Notes: a model not told the origin generated them from the letters alone. 16,649 bases of DNA from Perkinsus olseni (GCA_013115135.1 JABANP010000802.1:1-16649), one strand, 5' to 3'; shown: positions 1 through 8,889, counted from the stretch's first letter. Numbers and translations are program-made.

Positions 1-73
1 GCCACCCTGGTCAGAGAGCTGGTGCCCGTAATGCTAAGCTATTTGCTAGCGTCGCTAGCCTAGCATCGTCTCT

Positions 74-568
74 GGTGTCCCGCCGGTTGTACCCATCGTT
101 GTCTCCAAATGCTCTCTCTCGATAAATGTTCCTTTCTTCCGTGTCAGCGTAGTAAATGCTGCGGCTGGAGATCCACGATCTTTGCGTCCCGTATGCAAAC
201 TATCTATCATATCCTTCATCGGTATCTCACCCGGGAAGAGTAGTTTTAGTGTTCAATTTCTTCGGCCAGTGCGTAATTGTGGCGCAACAGATTATGCGTG
301 CAAGCTGGCCCGCACAGCGGGATGCGATCGATAGCGATACCTTAAGTGGCGAAAAACAGGCCGAACCGAATAGATTGTTCTTTTCTTCGTCCCACATCGG
401 CTACGAGCGTCGAGTTGCACATGACATCCACAGTATTCTTTACGCTATTTTTCCTCAGCTCCCCTTGAGCCACATAACAGAACCCTCCTCCCCCGATTCA
501 GTTTATCTGCTCTTCAGTGCTCCTTCGTTTTTGGAAGTTACTTTTCACACAGCCACTCCACTTTCCCA
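74..568 (+). repeat. Conserved 5' flank of secreted-protein gene A
   Basis: This stretch immediately upstream of the copy A start codon aligns along nearly its whole length with 15483-15965 upstream of copy C. Shared blocks include GCCGGTTGTACCCAT near 80, CCGTATGCAAACTATCT near 189, CACATCGGCTAC near 394, TTTACGCTATTTTTC near 438 and the block ending CCAATG at the start codon. It has small indels that are not multiples of three, so I do not read it as coding. It probably holds the promoter and 5' UTR of the family and was copied with the gene. Confidence 0.7.
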
Positions 569-1411
569 ATGATCAAACCCGTCACGACTTGGTTCATCAT
601 CGCCACTCTGGCTCTGGTAACTACGAGTGCTCAGTTCACTGGGGGTTACTCAGCGTCTGCTCCGTCGTCCCCGCCGTCCCTTAAGATGAGAGCTTCTGTA
701 TCGGATGGTTCCCTGTTATGGGAGCTCGAACGGCGTGTCGGGCCAAATGTCTCGATCGCCATTGACTTTCCTCTCAAAGGAGATTCTGGTAATTACACTG
801 TTGACTATCCAGACTTCGACCGCTTCAAGAGATTGGTCACTACTGCTTTTCCGGAAGTCCAGATGCTGGATGGTGACTTGACCGATCTGGTTCCTTACAA
901 CGAGATCTTCTTCAGGACTCTACTCGAAGGGAAAGAGGTATTCTTTTTCAGAAGAGCCCTCTCCCTGGTCAGGGGTACATACGTCTATGACCAAGGAGAC
1001 AGGTTCCAATTGACCTTGACGATTTCTTCAAGCGTATCTATGACCTTCAGCTGCGCAGATGCCATTCGCAGGGAACAGTTCAGTGACTTGATCGTCGCCG
1101 ATGAAACCTTTCCGCTATCCAGTTCCAGAAGTACCAATATTCAGTTCTTACCTGCCGAAGATGCCGACTACGCGAGATTCATCCGCGATGTGGCGGACAG
1201 TTGTCCAGGATCTGACCTGCCGACGGGGGGGACTCCTTCCTTTTGTATTCTCAGCTACGCCAAATACAGTCTACCTGCAGCTTCAAGGGGGAGAAACGAG
1301 GACCTTGGCTCTCGACAGAGTCGAGTAGAGGCGCTGCGCCTCGATCCCTCCTTACCTCATGATCTTCGATTGGCCAAAGACCTTGAGGCTGGCGTTTGCG
1401 GAATCTTGTAG
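569..1411 (+). CDS. Putative secreted protein, family of copies A/C, frame broken near the C-terminus
   Basis: The open frame is 280 codons. Residues 1-21 look like a signal peptide: Lys3, a hydrophobic run WFIIATLALV at 8-17, then TTSA before Gln22, so the mature protein is probably secreted. I do not recognise the family. Copy C at 15966 aligns along it: (Y)NEIFF, EG.EVFF.R.AL, FIRDVA.SCPGSDLPT.GTPSF. Two cysteines are shared, one in the middle third and one in SCPGSD, and could form a disulfide. At about 1241-1245 copy A reads CCTTTTGTATTC where copy C has CCTTTTATGTATTC. This 2-nt difference moves copy A out of the C-terminal frame seen in copy C (VFSAT..). That conserved-looking frame ends at a TAG at 1326-1328, and the annotated frame runs on to 1411 with unrelated residues. 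It is therefore either a recent pseudogene, a variant C-terminus or a sequence error. The ATG was chosen because copy C starts at the same place. Confidence 0.65.
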   Translation: MIKPVTTWFIIATLALVTTSAQFTGGYSASAPSSPPSLKMRASVSDGSLLWELERRVGPNVSIAIDFPLKGDSGNYTVDYPDFDRFKRLVTTAFPEVQMLDGDLTDLVPYNEIFFRTLLEGKEVFFFRRALSLVRGTYVYDQGDRFQLTLTISSSVSMTFSCADAIRREQFSDLIVADETFPLSSSRSTNIQFLPAEDADYARFIRDVADSCPGSDLPTGGTPSFCILSYAKYSLPAASRGRNEDLGSRQSRVEALRLDPSLPHDLRLAKDLEAGVCGIL

Positions 1412-2010
1412 CATCTATTTTGTATTCGACATTCGTAACCCCACCCCCTCAAGAGGTTACGAATCGATCCTACCCATTATTATCATTGCTAGGGCTATTC
1501 AATCATCAGCCCTAGATTTTGGATGGTCGCACCTGAGCAACGCTTGGTAAGCATCGGCCGTGCGGTCAGTTGTGGTTGCCGACTCGCGTGACTCTTTCCG
1601 GCCCCCTGAGGGCCCCTCAGTGTGTTCGCGTACTCCTTGCGGCACGCGTACATCTGTTCGGGCCGTGCTATGGCCGTTCTTTGTCTGTCAGCATAATGAT
1701 GGATTGTTAGAGGCCCGGGATAGATCCGCTCATGGTGGGTCTGCCTGGCAGACTCTGGCACACACCACTATTCAAGTTAGCCCTTTCTTCAGACCCAGAT
1801 GGCGATGAGTTCAGTGCTAACTTAGGACTCCTAAGCGGAGTGGTAAACATAAATTAGAAATTGTTAAGTTATACCTTAGTAGGATCAACTTCGCCGTGCC
1901 GCTGAGCATTCGCGCCAAAATATTCCTTAGTGAAATAAATTTCTCGCGTAACGAGCAGAACCAGAAAGAGCGGCAGCTCGAAGAACAGAAGGACTCGCTC
2001 GGCTGCGAGC
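1301..2010 (+). repeat. Long 3' flank of gene A, repeated at 2741-3410
   Basis: From the last codons of the family C-terminal frame (TTGGCTCTCGACAGA) through about 700 bp downstream, this matches 2741-3410 in direct orientation, with point changes and small indels. Well-kept blocks include CTCAGTGTGTTCGCGTAC near 1617 and TTAGAGGCCCGGGATAGATC near 1708. Both strands are full of stops, so I read it as 3' UTR or non-coding flank carried with the gene. Its far edge fades around 2010. Confidence 0.7.
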
Positions 2011-2650
2011 TCAGCAGATTTAAGATAGACCGGGGCCGCAAACGCCGACCGGGGCAGCAAACGCCAGCAGGTGCAGGCAAAACGTTACCAGTGGGATCTC
2101 AGTGTGGACGACTGGGTTCCACGAGAACTACCGAGAAGTTTCTCGTGATACGGGCCCCCGCGACTGATAGCTCTTCAGAAGACCTCGAAGAATCTTCGAT
2201 TCGCCACCGAGCCCATCACAGCGGAACCTGGCAAGGGAGAAATAACCCCGATGATGGCTGGGCCTCCTCCCTCTACTGTCTACGGCCTGACAGGCAGGCC
2301 CTGTTGGTACTGTAGCGCTGCTACAGCCACTGCAAAATGTTTTTAGCTGATGAAGGAACAACCATCCTGGCAGAGAAGGGTCCGAAGAGCCTCGACAGGC
2401 CGGTCAGCTTTCGGGAAGGTCTCCGCAACCAGCGAAGGGAGGCTTTGATCCAGGAGGTGCAGGTCCTTGATCCTGTGACGAACAATCCGAACCAGGCGGC
2501 TCGCGGTTTCGTTCTCCACTAGCTTACTTGGCTACTAGCCCGGACTACCAGCGTCCGATAATTAGTGACATCCCGCAGCCGTGACAGCTGTCCTAGTGCA
2601 GCAACTGTATGGCCGGCCATAAGCTTCGGAGGGCTCGAGGAGCGACCCTT
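2011..2650. other. No gene recognised; one 19-bp tandem pair
   Basis: Open frames here are short and carry no motif I recognise. The only structure seen is an imperfect tandem duplication of a 19-bp unit at 2028-2046 and 2047-2065, differing at one base. Confidence 0.5.
2028..2065 (+). repeat. Two tandem 19-bp units
   Basis: The units start GACCGGGGC and end GCAAACGCC. They are adjacent and differ at one position (C versus A after GACCGGGGC). Confidence 0.8.
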
Positions 2651-2709
2651 CACCGAAGTGGCTTCAGGACCGCCTTTAAGATAAGGGCGGTCCTGAAGCC
2701 ACCCCGGTG
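2651..2709. repeat. Long hairpin, 24-bp stem
   Basis: The arms 2651-2674 and 2686-2709 are inverted complements with two adjacent mismatches (17 bp perfect plus 5 bp perfect) around an 11-nt loop. It lies about 30 bp before the point where homology to the gene A 3' end begins (2741). Confidence 0.85.
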
Positions 2710-2714
2710 AATAG

Positions 2715-2735
2715 AATGTTAAAGGCTTTAACGTT
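2715..2735. repeat. Short palindrome next to the copy B breakpoint
   Basis: GTTAAAG at 2718-2724, a central G, and CTTTAAC at 2726-2732 form a perfect palindrome. It can be extended to 10-bp arms with one mismatch. Confidence 0.7.
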
Positions 2736-2740
2736 CAGGC

Positions 2741-3410
2741 TGAATGTTCTTGGCTCTCGACAGAATCGAGTTACGGCGCTCCGCTTCGAGCCCTTCTTAC
2801 CTCATAGTCTTTAAACGGTCTAAGACTTTGAGGCTGGCGTTGGCACGATCTTGTAGCACCTATTTTGTATTCGACCTGGGTAAACGCTCGCTCCCGCAGA
2901 GAGGTTATGACTCAGCCCTGTCCATTATCATTGCTGCCACTGCTAACCAGTGATCAGCATTATATCTTCGACGGTTGCACCTGAGCAATGCTCAGCGAGG
3001 TTCGTGCAGCCAGTCGCGATGGCGGACTCGTCTATCTCCTTCTGACCCCTGGGGACCGCTCAGTGTGTTCGCGTACTTATGCCGGTACGCGTATTATTGC
3101 TCGGCCCGAGCTATGGCCGTTTTTTGTCAGTCAGTCCAGTGATGGGTCGTTAGAGGCCCGGGATAGATCCACTCATGGTGGATGTCACGCCCCACTAATC
3201 AAGTTAGCCCTTTCTTTACAACCAGATGGTAATGAGTTCAGTCCTAAGCGGAGCAGTGAACATGAAAATCATTATACCTTAGCGAAACCAATTTCGCCGC
3301 GCCGCCGAGTATCCGCATGGAAATATGCCTCAGTTGAGAAAATTTCCCACGTGATGAGGAGGACCAAAAAGAGCGGCAGCTCGGAGAGCTGAAGAATTCG
3401 CTGAGCTGAG
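2741..3410 (+). pseudogene. Copy B: orphan 3' end of the secreted-protein gene unit
   Basis: Homology to copy A starts abruptly at the last dozen codons of the family frame (LALDRIE) and continues through the long 3' flank to about 3410. Nothing resembling the signal peptide or body of the gene is found upstream of 2741. The position of the copy A TAG codon reads TTA here, so the frame runs through it for a while without meaning. It is a remnant of a tandem duplication or a rearrangement that removed the coding part. Confidence 0.65.
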
Positions 3411-3766
3411 CGAGCAATTAACGATGGAATCGCACAACCATCACTGAGGAGTTCCTTACCCATACAAGTCGCTGACGGCCTTGACAGTCTTCGTAGGACA
3501 GCGGCAGCGTACGGACTCGGCGCCGTAGCGGAGCTCGAGCACAAAGGAGTCGGCAAACACGATAACCAATCACACCCTGATACAACAACATCAATAACAA
3601 GGATCGACTATGTTACACTTCCCAGATCACAACAGGGTCAGAAAGCCCGTCAGAAATATAGGCTGCTAGACTGAACTGTTACTATGTCACAAACGATGAA
3701 CGCGCCATCATCGGATCGCACCATATGGTGCGAGGTTAATCAAGCAAGTCCGGATCGAACAGATCT
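3411..3766. other. No gene recognised
   Basis: Short overlapping frames only, with no motif, RNA gene or strong repeat that I can support. Confidence 0.45.
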
Positions 3767-4235
3767 GGAGCCGATTAAAGTGCTCTGATTTCCGAGTCCA
3801 AGTTCTCGGAAAAGCGGCTTTTCCGAGCTCGGATAAAAACTATGAATTAAAGTGCGTTCTAAAATCCGAGCTTTTTTCCGAGCTCGGAAATCGTGCCACT
3901 CATAGAAAACCATTGAGTCTTCGCCAAGAAATCCCGACAGGAAGAAACGCTCTTCGCACGCAAAGATTCGCGGCGTTCCACTCTTTCCAAGTTACTCGGG
4001 AAACACCTAAATATCGAGTATTTTTCCGAGACCGGGCTAGTGATGCTGATGAGCAATTTAATTCGGGTAAAGTGACTCGGTCCGAGTTCTCGGAAAAAGC
4101 CCTCGGGAAATCGGCTTTTCCGAGGGATCGCACTTTAATCCGTGGACTCTCGGAATGGGATTTCCAAGGCTCAGAACTAGGTAACCGAGTACTTGGACTC
4201 GGGACTAGGAACGCCTTAGCACTTTAATCGGCTCC
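3767..4235. mobile_element. MITE-like element with 18-bp terminal inverted repeats
   Basis: The ends 3767-3784 (GGAGCCGATTAAAGTGCT) and 4218-4235 are perfect inverted complements, 469 bp apart end to end. Inside, ATTAAAGTGCG at 3846-3856 pairs with CGCACTTTAAT at 4129-4139, so the terminal motif is present twice at each end, nested. The interior is rich in TCCGAG/CTCGGA and forms more hairpins: 3805-3827 (10-bp stem, 3-nt loop), 3875-3890 (16-bp palindrome) and 4089-4124. I see no transposase and no convincing target-site duplication, so the superfamily is open. The single longest frame inside (3913-4227) looks like chance. Confidence 0.75.
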
Positions 4236-4514
4236 TGGGCGCAGCGACGATTGACCGGTCAAAATCCGCACCGCTCCGCCCTTAGCGCATGCGTGCAGCA
4301 GCACGCACGCACAAAGCTGCGCGGGATACAACTGCTAGCATCTCCAAAGCTCACTGGTCAAGTACCTCGCGATCACAGAGTTCTCTCGTTTTTTTCCCAC
4401 CCTCCCGTCCCAGGGGAAAACCTGACGCCTGAACATCTCGGGATCTTTCGGACCTGAGCACTCAGACCCCTCGAACCTCAGGCTACGCAGTCTCATCACG
4501 ACAGCCGCTAGTCA

Positions 4515-4541
4515 TCAGCCCACGCGATTCGCGTGGGCTGA
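4515..4541. repeat. Perfect 13-bp inverted repeat, 1-nt centre
   Basis: The arms TCAGCCCACGCGA and TCGCGTGGGCTGA flank a single T at 4528. The stem is GC-rich. There is no T-run after it, so I do not call it a terminator. Confidence 0.8.
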
Positions 4542-4743
4542 CGCGAATGACAGCTCCTGCGGACGACATTTCTCAAACGCGTGGATATCAGGATACCAAC
4601 GTCTGAAACACGAAGAATCTTGGCCACTTCGGCCAACCATCAACCAGTATCTGGTTTCCGGGCCTCGGGTTAGAGGTTTGGGGTTTGGCCCACGAGCAAT
4701 CCGCTCTTTGCTACTCAGCATTCGCCTCTTGTCTTTCCCATTG

Positions 4744-4794
4744 CTAAGACTAGCAGAACCCGTCGCTTCGCTCCGGGGGTTCTCTAGCTCTTAG
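4744..4794. repeat. Hairpin repeat, copy 1 (shared 23-nt core with 7706-7728)
   Basis: The arms beginning CTAAGACTAG and ending CTAGCTCTTAG pair with two small bulges, closing AGAACCC with GGGTTCT. The top of the hairpin, positions 4754-4776, is identical over 23 nt to 7706-7728, where it again sits in a hairpin. A looser relative (CCCTCGCTGCGCTCGGGG) lies at 4811-4828. Confidence 0.7.
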
Positions 4795-5205
4795 TCAGAG
4801 GGACCATGTCCCTCGCTGCGCTCGGGGAATAGACAGTGCATCTCCGTGAGGGATCATTGATCCCGGATCAATCGAAAAGGCCAGCACGGAGGACAGAGCG
4901 TGACAGTCCCGTGGTTGGAGGAATCGACATGCTTACGGCTGGAATCATAAGTTTATCTTCCCATCATGTGGTATCTTCGAGCGTTACAGTGAAGGAACTA
5001 ATAGATGCGATCGGTGGGTGATGGTGGCAATTCAAGCAAGATGGCAATAATCAGATTGAAACGTTCCTTAATAACGAGCAATACATGAATTAGTCATCAC
5101 GTCTTCCTGCTCTAAGGCTTCGACCGACTTCCTCTGCATCTTCCTCCATCCTCGCGGTCACCGTCCCAGTCGCCAGTCGTCCGACGCTTCCTCCCGCTGC
5201 TGCTG

Positions 5206-5220
5206 TTTTTATTTTTTTTT
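5206..5220 (-). other. A-rich 3' tail of the LINE
   Basis: The plus strand reads TTTTTATTTTTTTTT, that is an A-rich tail on the strand of the element, 66 bp beyond its stop codon. It marks the 3' end made by target-primed reverse transcription. Confidence 0.75.
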
Positions 5221-5286
5221 GATAGCAAATATTCAATGGTGGGCCTCGTACAAAACAGAGGCAAAAAAAATTGTGCCTGCCCGGCA

Positions 5287-6402
5287 CTACAATAAGCCCC
5301 TGCGAGCATCGAGATACTGCATGAGAGCCGAACAAAGTTGATTGAAGGACTTGCGTCGCTTCAAATCAACAATTAGTTTATATAAATGGTAGGGGACACC
5401 ACCTTTGACCCTATTCCTAGCCTGCTGCAGGAGCGGACAGGAGAGGAGGTAGTGCCGCGTGTTCCCCACCGGCGCCCCACAGTCACACTCTGGCGAGTTG
5501 ACCACCCCGCATCTATAGAGATGGGCTGGGGTTGGGGCCCTTCCGAATACAACGGCACTGCTAGCTGCCGTGACCTCCCCGCGGATCCACAAACGAGCGT
5601 GTGAAGCGCAGTAAAAGAAATCATTGACAGAAGTGCCCAGGCTGGCTCTCTTGTCTGACCACCACTTTCGCAGTGACAGACGGCCAGCTTCTCCTTGATA
5701 CCGCCGAAGAGTCCTCACACTGATTTCCGTCTCCGCAGAGACTTCTCTCATGGAGGCACCCTTGGCTGCCAGCTCATCGGCCCGTTCGTTGGCACTGATG
5801 GAACTGTGCCCCGGTACCCATCGAAGGGATACCCTACCAGGGATTTCGGACAAGGACAGATAGATCTGTCTCGCCTTACCCCATCGGGCCGTGGATGCTC
5901 GGGACGACAGAATCTTGAGTACCGCCTGAGAGTCCGTGAAGATCTCCCAGGCCTCGTCACCCGCTGTCGACACAATCCAGCGGACTGCTTCCAGAACTCC
6001 TAGGAGTTCGCAATCCGTGATAGTAGCGTAGGGGGAGAGCTTCCAGAAATTGGAGTAGACCTCTCCGCCCTCACGATAAACGACCATTGCAGCGCCGGTC
6101 TTGACGTCCTTGACCTCCGAGCCATCCGTGAAAATGGCATTCTTGGTTCGGAGAGCCTCGAGTGCGTAGCTCTTGGCCTCCTCACGTTCCGCGATGGTAG
6201 TCGAGACCCAGGGGTGCCAAGGTTGAGTGGGCAAAGCCCTCCAGCGCTGCACTGTATCACCGCCATCGCAACCCTCATGCACCTTCAAGCCCTTGACCGA
6301 GAGAGTTCGGTCCAGCGTCGTAACGCACCCAAGCGCAGCGAGTCTGGTGGCCGCGATTCTACCGAGCTCCAAGTCTGCTGGCAAGATACCAGCCGCGAGC
6401 AA
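5287..6402 (-). CDS. LINE ORF2 C-terminal fragment: RNase H and Cys/His knuckle
   Basis: The frame is 371 codons and is the tail of a retrotransposon polyprotein, not a host gene. Residues about 1-20 (LAAGILPADLEL) resemble the segment that follows reverse transcriptase in many LINEs. RNase H spans about 88-215. The expected acidic residues are all visible: Asp93 (FTDGS), Glu132 (CELLGVLEA), Asp157 (FTDSQA), Asp209 (ERADELA), with His199 in WVPGHS. RNase H removes the RNA strand of the RNA-DNA hybrid during element copying. A C-terminal zinc-knuckle-like motif follows: C306-x-C308-x8-H317-x4-C322. There is no ATG at the 5' end; the frame opens at a TTG just after an in-frame TGA, so it could not be translated as a full ORF2. 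The intact catalytic set suggests a fairly young insertion. Confidence 0.85.
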   Translation of the reverse strand: MLAAGILPADLELGRIAATRLAALGCVTTLDRTLSVKGLKVHEGCDGGDTVQRWRALPTQPWHPWVSTTIAEREEAKSYALEALRTKNAIFTDGSEVKDVKTGAAMVVYREGGEVYSNFWKLSPYATITDCELLGVLEAVRWIVSTAGDEAWEIFTDSQAVLKILSSRASTARWGKARQIYLSLSEIPGRVSLRWVPGHSSISANERADELAAKGASMREVSAETEISVRTLRRYQGEAGRLSLRKWWSDKRASLGTSVNDFFYCASHARLWIRGEVTAASSAVVFGRAPTPAHLYRCGVVNSPECDCGAPVGNTRHYLLSCPLLQQARNRVKGGVPYHLYKLIVDLKRRKSFNQLCSALMQYLDARRGLL

Positions 6403-7024
6403 TAATCAAGCATAGCAGACTCGCCCGTTCAGCCAGAAGGACAGATAGATCTGTCTCGCCTTACCCCATCGGGCCGTGGATGCTCGGGACGACAGAATCT
6501 TGAGTACCGCCTGAGAGTCCGTGAAGATCTCCCAGGCCTCGTCACCCGCTGTCGACACAATCCAGCGGACTGCTTCCAGAACTCCTAGGAGTTCGCAATC
6601 CGTGATAGTAGCGTAGGGGGAGAGCTTCCAGAAATTGGAGTAGACCTCTCCGCCCTCACGATAAACGACCATTGCAGCGCCGGTCTTGACGTCCTTGACC
6701 TCCGAGCCATCCGTGAAAATGGCATTCTTGGTTCGGAGAGCCTCGAGTGCGTAGCTCTTGGCCTCCTCACGTTCCGCGATGGTAGTCGAGACCCAGGGGT
6801 GCCAAGGTTGAGTGGGCAAAGCCCTCCAGCGCTGCACTGTATCACCGCCATCGCAACCCTCATGCACCTTCAAGCCCTTGACCGAGAGAGTTCGGTCCAG
6901 CGTCGTAACGCACCCAAGCGCAGCGAGTCTGGTGGCCGCGATTCTACCGAGCTCCAAGTCTGCTGGCAAGATACCAGCCGCGAGCAATAATCAAGCATAG
7001 CAGACTCGCCCGTTCAGCCAGAAG
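5852..7024 (-). repeat. Head-to-tail duplication of a 585-bp unit
   Basis: Positions 5852-6439 and 6437-7024 are the same sequence as far as I can read. They share the 3-bp AAG at the junction (6437-6439), giving a 585-bp period. The outer copy ends at the 5' edge of recognisable LINE sequence. The breakpoint abuts a small hairpin, GACAGAT-AG-ATCTGTC. Confidence 0.9.
6406..6987 (-). pseudogene. Duplicated, truncated RNase H fragment of the LINE
   Basis: The 193-codon frame repeats residues 1-183 of the neighbouring LINE fragment, then ends in ten unrelated residues (FWLNGRVCYA) and a TGA. The junction of the 585-bp duplication cuts RNase H after the third catalytic residue, so His199, Asp209 and the Cys/His knuckle are missing. 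The frame crosses the duplication boundary in phase (585 is a multiple of three), but the TGA carried in the unit stops it before the downstream copy. Not expected to be functional. Confidence 0.85.
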
Positions 7025-7466
7025 AATTTTTAAGCAAGAACGGCGGTGATTCAAACAAGGTTGCAGATCTTCCGCAAAAAGACGAAGAACTGGCTCGGGT
7101 CGGTTTCGAACAGGGGACTATCCGCATACGGGTAGTGGTCCGAAGGAGACCTCAAGAAATCCAAGATTTGAGCACTTTCGGCTGTCAGTCGACAGCTGCG
7201 TCTATGGCCGATTCATTCATCACTCTTAGGCCTATACGCGTCGCCCCCGCCGGTGGGCGGCTGGCTACAAAGTATAGACCGAACTTGACACACACGCACG
7301 ACGTGCGTCCCCCTTTCTGGTGACCGGTAGTGGCACGTCCATGTCAATGCACATCCTCATACAACCTCCTCATATGCGTTTCCACGATAACTTGGGTCTC
7401 AAACGTGTTTTCTTTACCAGTATAGATTCCCAGTGGGCCCAACTCACTCCCCTTAACTCGAGGGCC

Positions 7467-7481
7467 GTGACGAGTCGTCAC
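7467..7481. repeat. 15-bp palindrome
   Basis: GTGACGA and TCGTCAC around a single G. Possible protein-binding dyad, with no further support. Confidence 0.6.
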
Positions 7482-7699
7482 TGACGACCCCCACGAGACG
7501 CTGCTGGCAGCATCGCTGCTCAGTCAACATGGCATCCATCAGCAGCCAATGTGAACCTGACCCGGCAATTGTCATATCAGGTGAGGCTCTGTGCTGCTGG
7601 TCATGCCTTCTCGGGCGGTCCTTACGCGGGCCGAGTATAGGGCTATGGGTTAACGTCCGTGAAACCTGGGCATAAGTTTTGAGTCGAGTCGTTGACACA

Positions 7700-7740
7700 A
7701 GCTACCAGAACCCGTCGCTTCGCTCCGGAGTTCTGTAGCT
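7700..7740. repeat. Hairpin repeat, copy 2
   Basis: The arms AGCTACCAGAAC and AGTTCTGTAGCT pair with one bulge. Positions 7706-7728 are identical to 4754-4776. The flanks differ between copies, yet both flanks pair with themselves, so stem structure is kept while arm sequence changes. Confidence 0.7.
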
Positions 7741-8889
7741 CGTTCGCGCTTGTGCGCATGTTCACACCAGTAACGAAACTGCGATTGACAGTGTAGTTGA
7801 AATCGGGCGAAGTGAGCACAGGGGCTATATCAGCCCCTCGTAGATCGAAACCTCTCGAAAGACCCAATTGGACCGACGTTGTAAGTATACGTCTTTAAGA
7901 GCTTCAATGGGGACGGGTCGCGGTGAATTTAGTCGGATGAAGTTAGGAGGTTTGAAGCCAACCTTGTCGGCATCACGAAGGCGATTGATCGACCGACAAT
8001 CGCGACTCCGGCTGCGCGTTAATCCGTCTCGTGATGAGGCGTCTGGGCAGCAGGCTGAAGGCCATACTGAAGCTGGTGTATACACCTTCCAAAGATAGCA
8101 TCGGTAACTCAAAGGCTCGTGTGGCCGTGCGAACTGCCTAGGCTCACGGTATCGAGGCTAAACTGCAAGTCCCTTTTCACTCGGGACGCCCTGGAAGCGG
8201 CCAGGTCCCGCTGATAGGCTATCAGTGATAGCACAGTCGATGTGATGCGGTCTTTGATTCTAAGGTGCGATCTTTAGGCTGTTCTTTCCGCTATTTTGTT
8301 CCCACAGCGTCTGCTCTCCGGTTTCTCTGTGAATTTGATGCGCACAGTGGCGTGTGGAAGCTTGTCAGTGGAAGGAACGGCCAGCGCTAGTAGCGTAAGA
8401 AGCTCGATGGTAGTTCAGGCGTATGCCTCTACTGTGACTCAGGGGAGGAAAAGGATTTCCTTCACCTTCCTTTTCACTGCCTCCCGTGGCACCGGCCCCG
8501 CTCTGAGCTTTAACGCATGATCCATCCTCGTGCGAGTGCGTGCCTTCCTCTGGCGATATTCTATTGAGGGGCAAGCTGCGGCACTGAAACGGAACATAAA
8601 GATTACGATGCGGCTGTGGGTCGCATCGTGACTTCATTGCGCCGGGGTCCCCCTGCTGTGGGCCCGGTTTCGGTGGACCAGTTGGCGTGAAGGCGGCTGA
8701 GAGGCCAACAGGCCGAGCCGCGTCTCGGTATTGGACAGGATAAGTTGAGAGGATTACAGATAAGCGCGATCCATGGGAAACAGTGGGGACCGTAGTGGCC
8801 GAGCCAAACTCGATCTCACTCGTAGGGTTGATGTGTGAATCACATAATGTGAATCATGGCAGAACGGTCCCAGTTTCGTACGGTCTGGC

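Larger units (their letters stand above)
4236..5205. other. No gene recognised; several hairpins
   Basis: I see no coding region I can defend. A short frame at 4929-5021 (30 codons) has nothing behind it. Structures present are small hairpins at 4290-4307, 4515-4541 and 4744-4794, and a pyrimidine-rich plus strand at about 5100-5205 just before the A-rich tail of the LINE. Confidence 0.45.
5206..7024 (-). mobile_element. 3' part of a non-LTR retrotransposon (LINE) with RNase H, internally duplicated
   Basis: On the minus strand the element reads: a C-terminal polymerase-ORF fragment (RNase H then a Cys/His knuckle), a stop at 5287, about 65 bp of 3' UTR, then an A-rich tail (the T-run at 5206-5220 on the plus strand). 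No reverse transcriptase domain is present upstream, so it is 5' truncated, as is usual for LINE insertions. The 585 bp nearest the 5' end is present twice, head to tail. RNase H plus a terminal Cys/His motif is found in I/Tad-like LINE groups, but I cannot name the clade from this piece. I found no clear target-site duplication. Confidence 0.85.

Noticed and set aside
156..572. 138-codon plus-strand frame ending at the start of gene A
   Set aside because: It lies in the upstream flank shared with copy C, where indels break the corresponding frame. The signal-peptide frame starting at 569 is the conserved one.
1101..1328. 75-codon frame overlapping gene A
   Set aside because: Not a separate gene. 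Its last part is the displaced C-terminal frame of the secreted family after the 2-nt difference at about 1241.
5695..6003. Plus-strand frames opposite the RNase H fragment
   Set aside because: Antisense shadows of the LINE coding strand. The minus-strand frame carries all RNase H catalytic residues.
7080..7130. tRNA-like TTCGAAC segment
   Set aside because: No acceptor stem or anticodon arm could be fitted around it.
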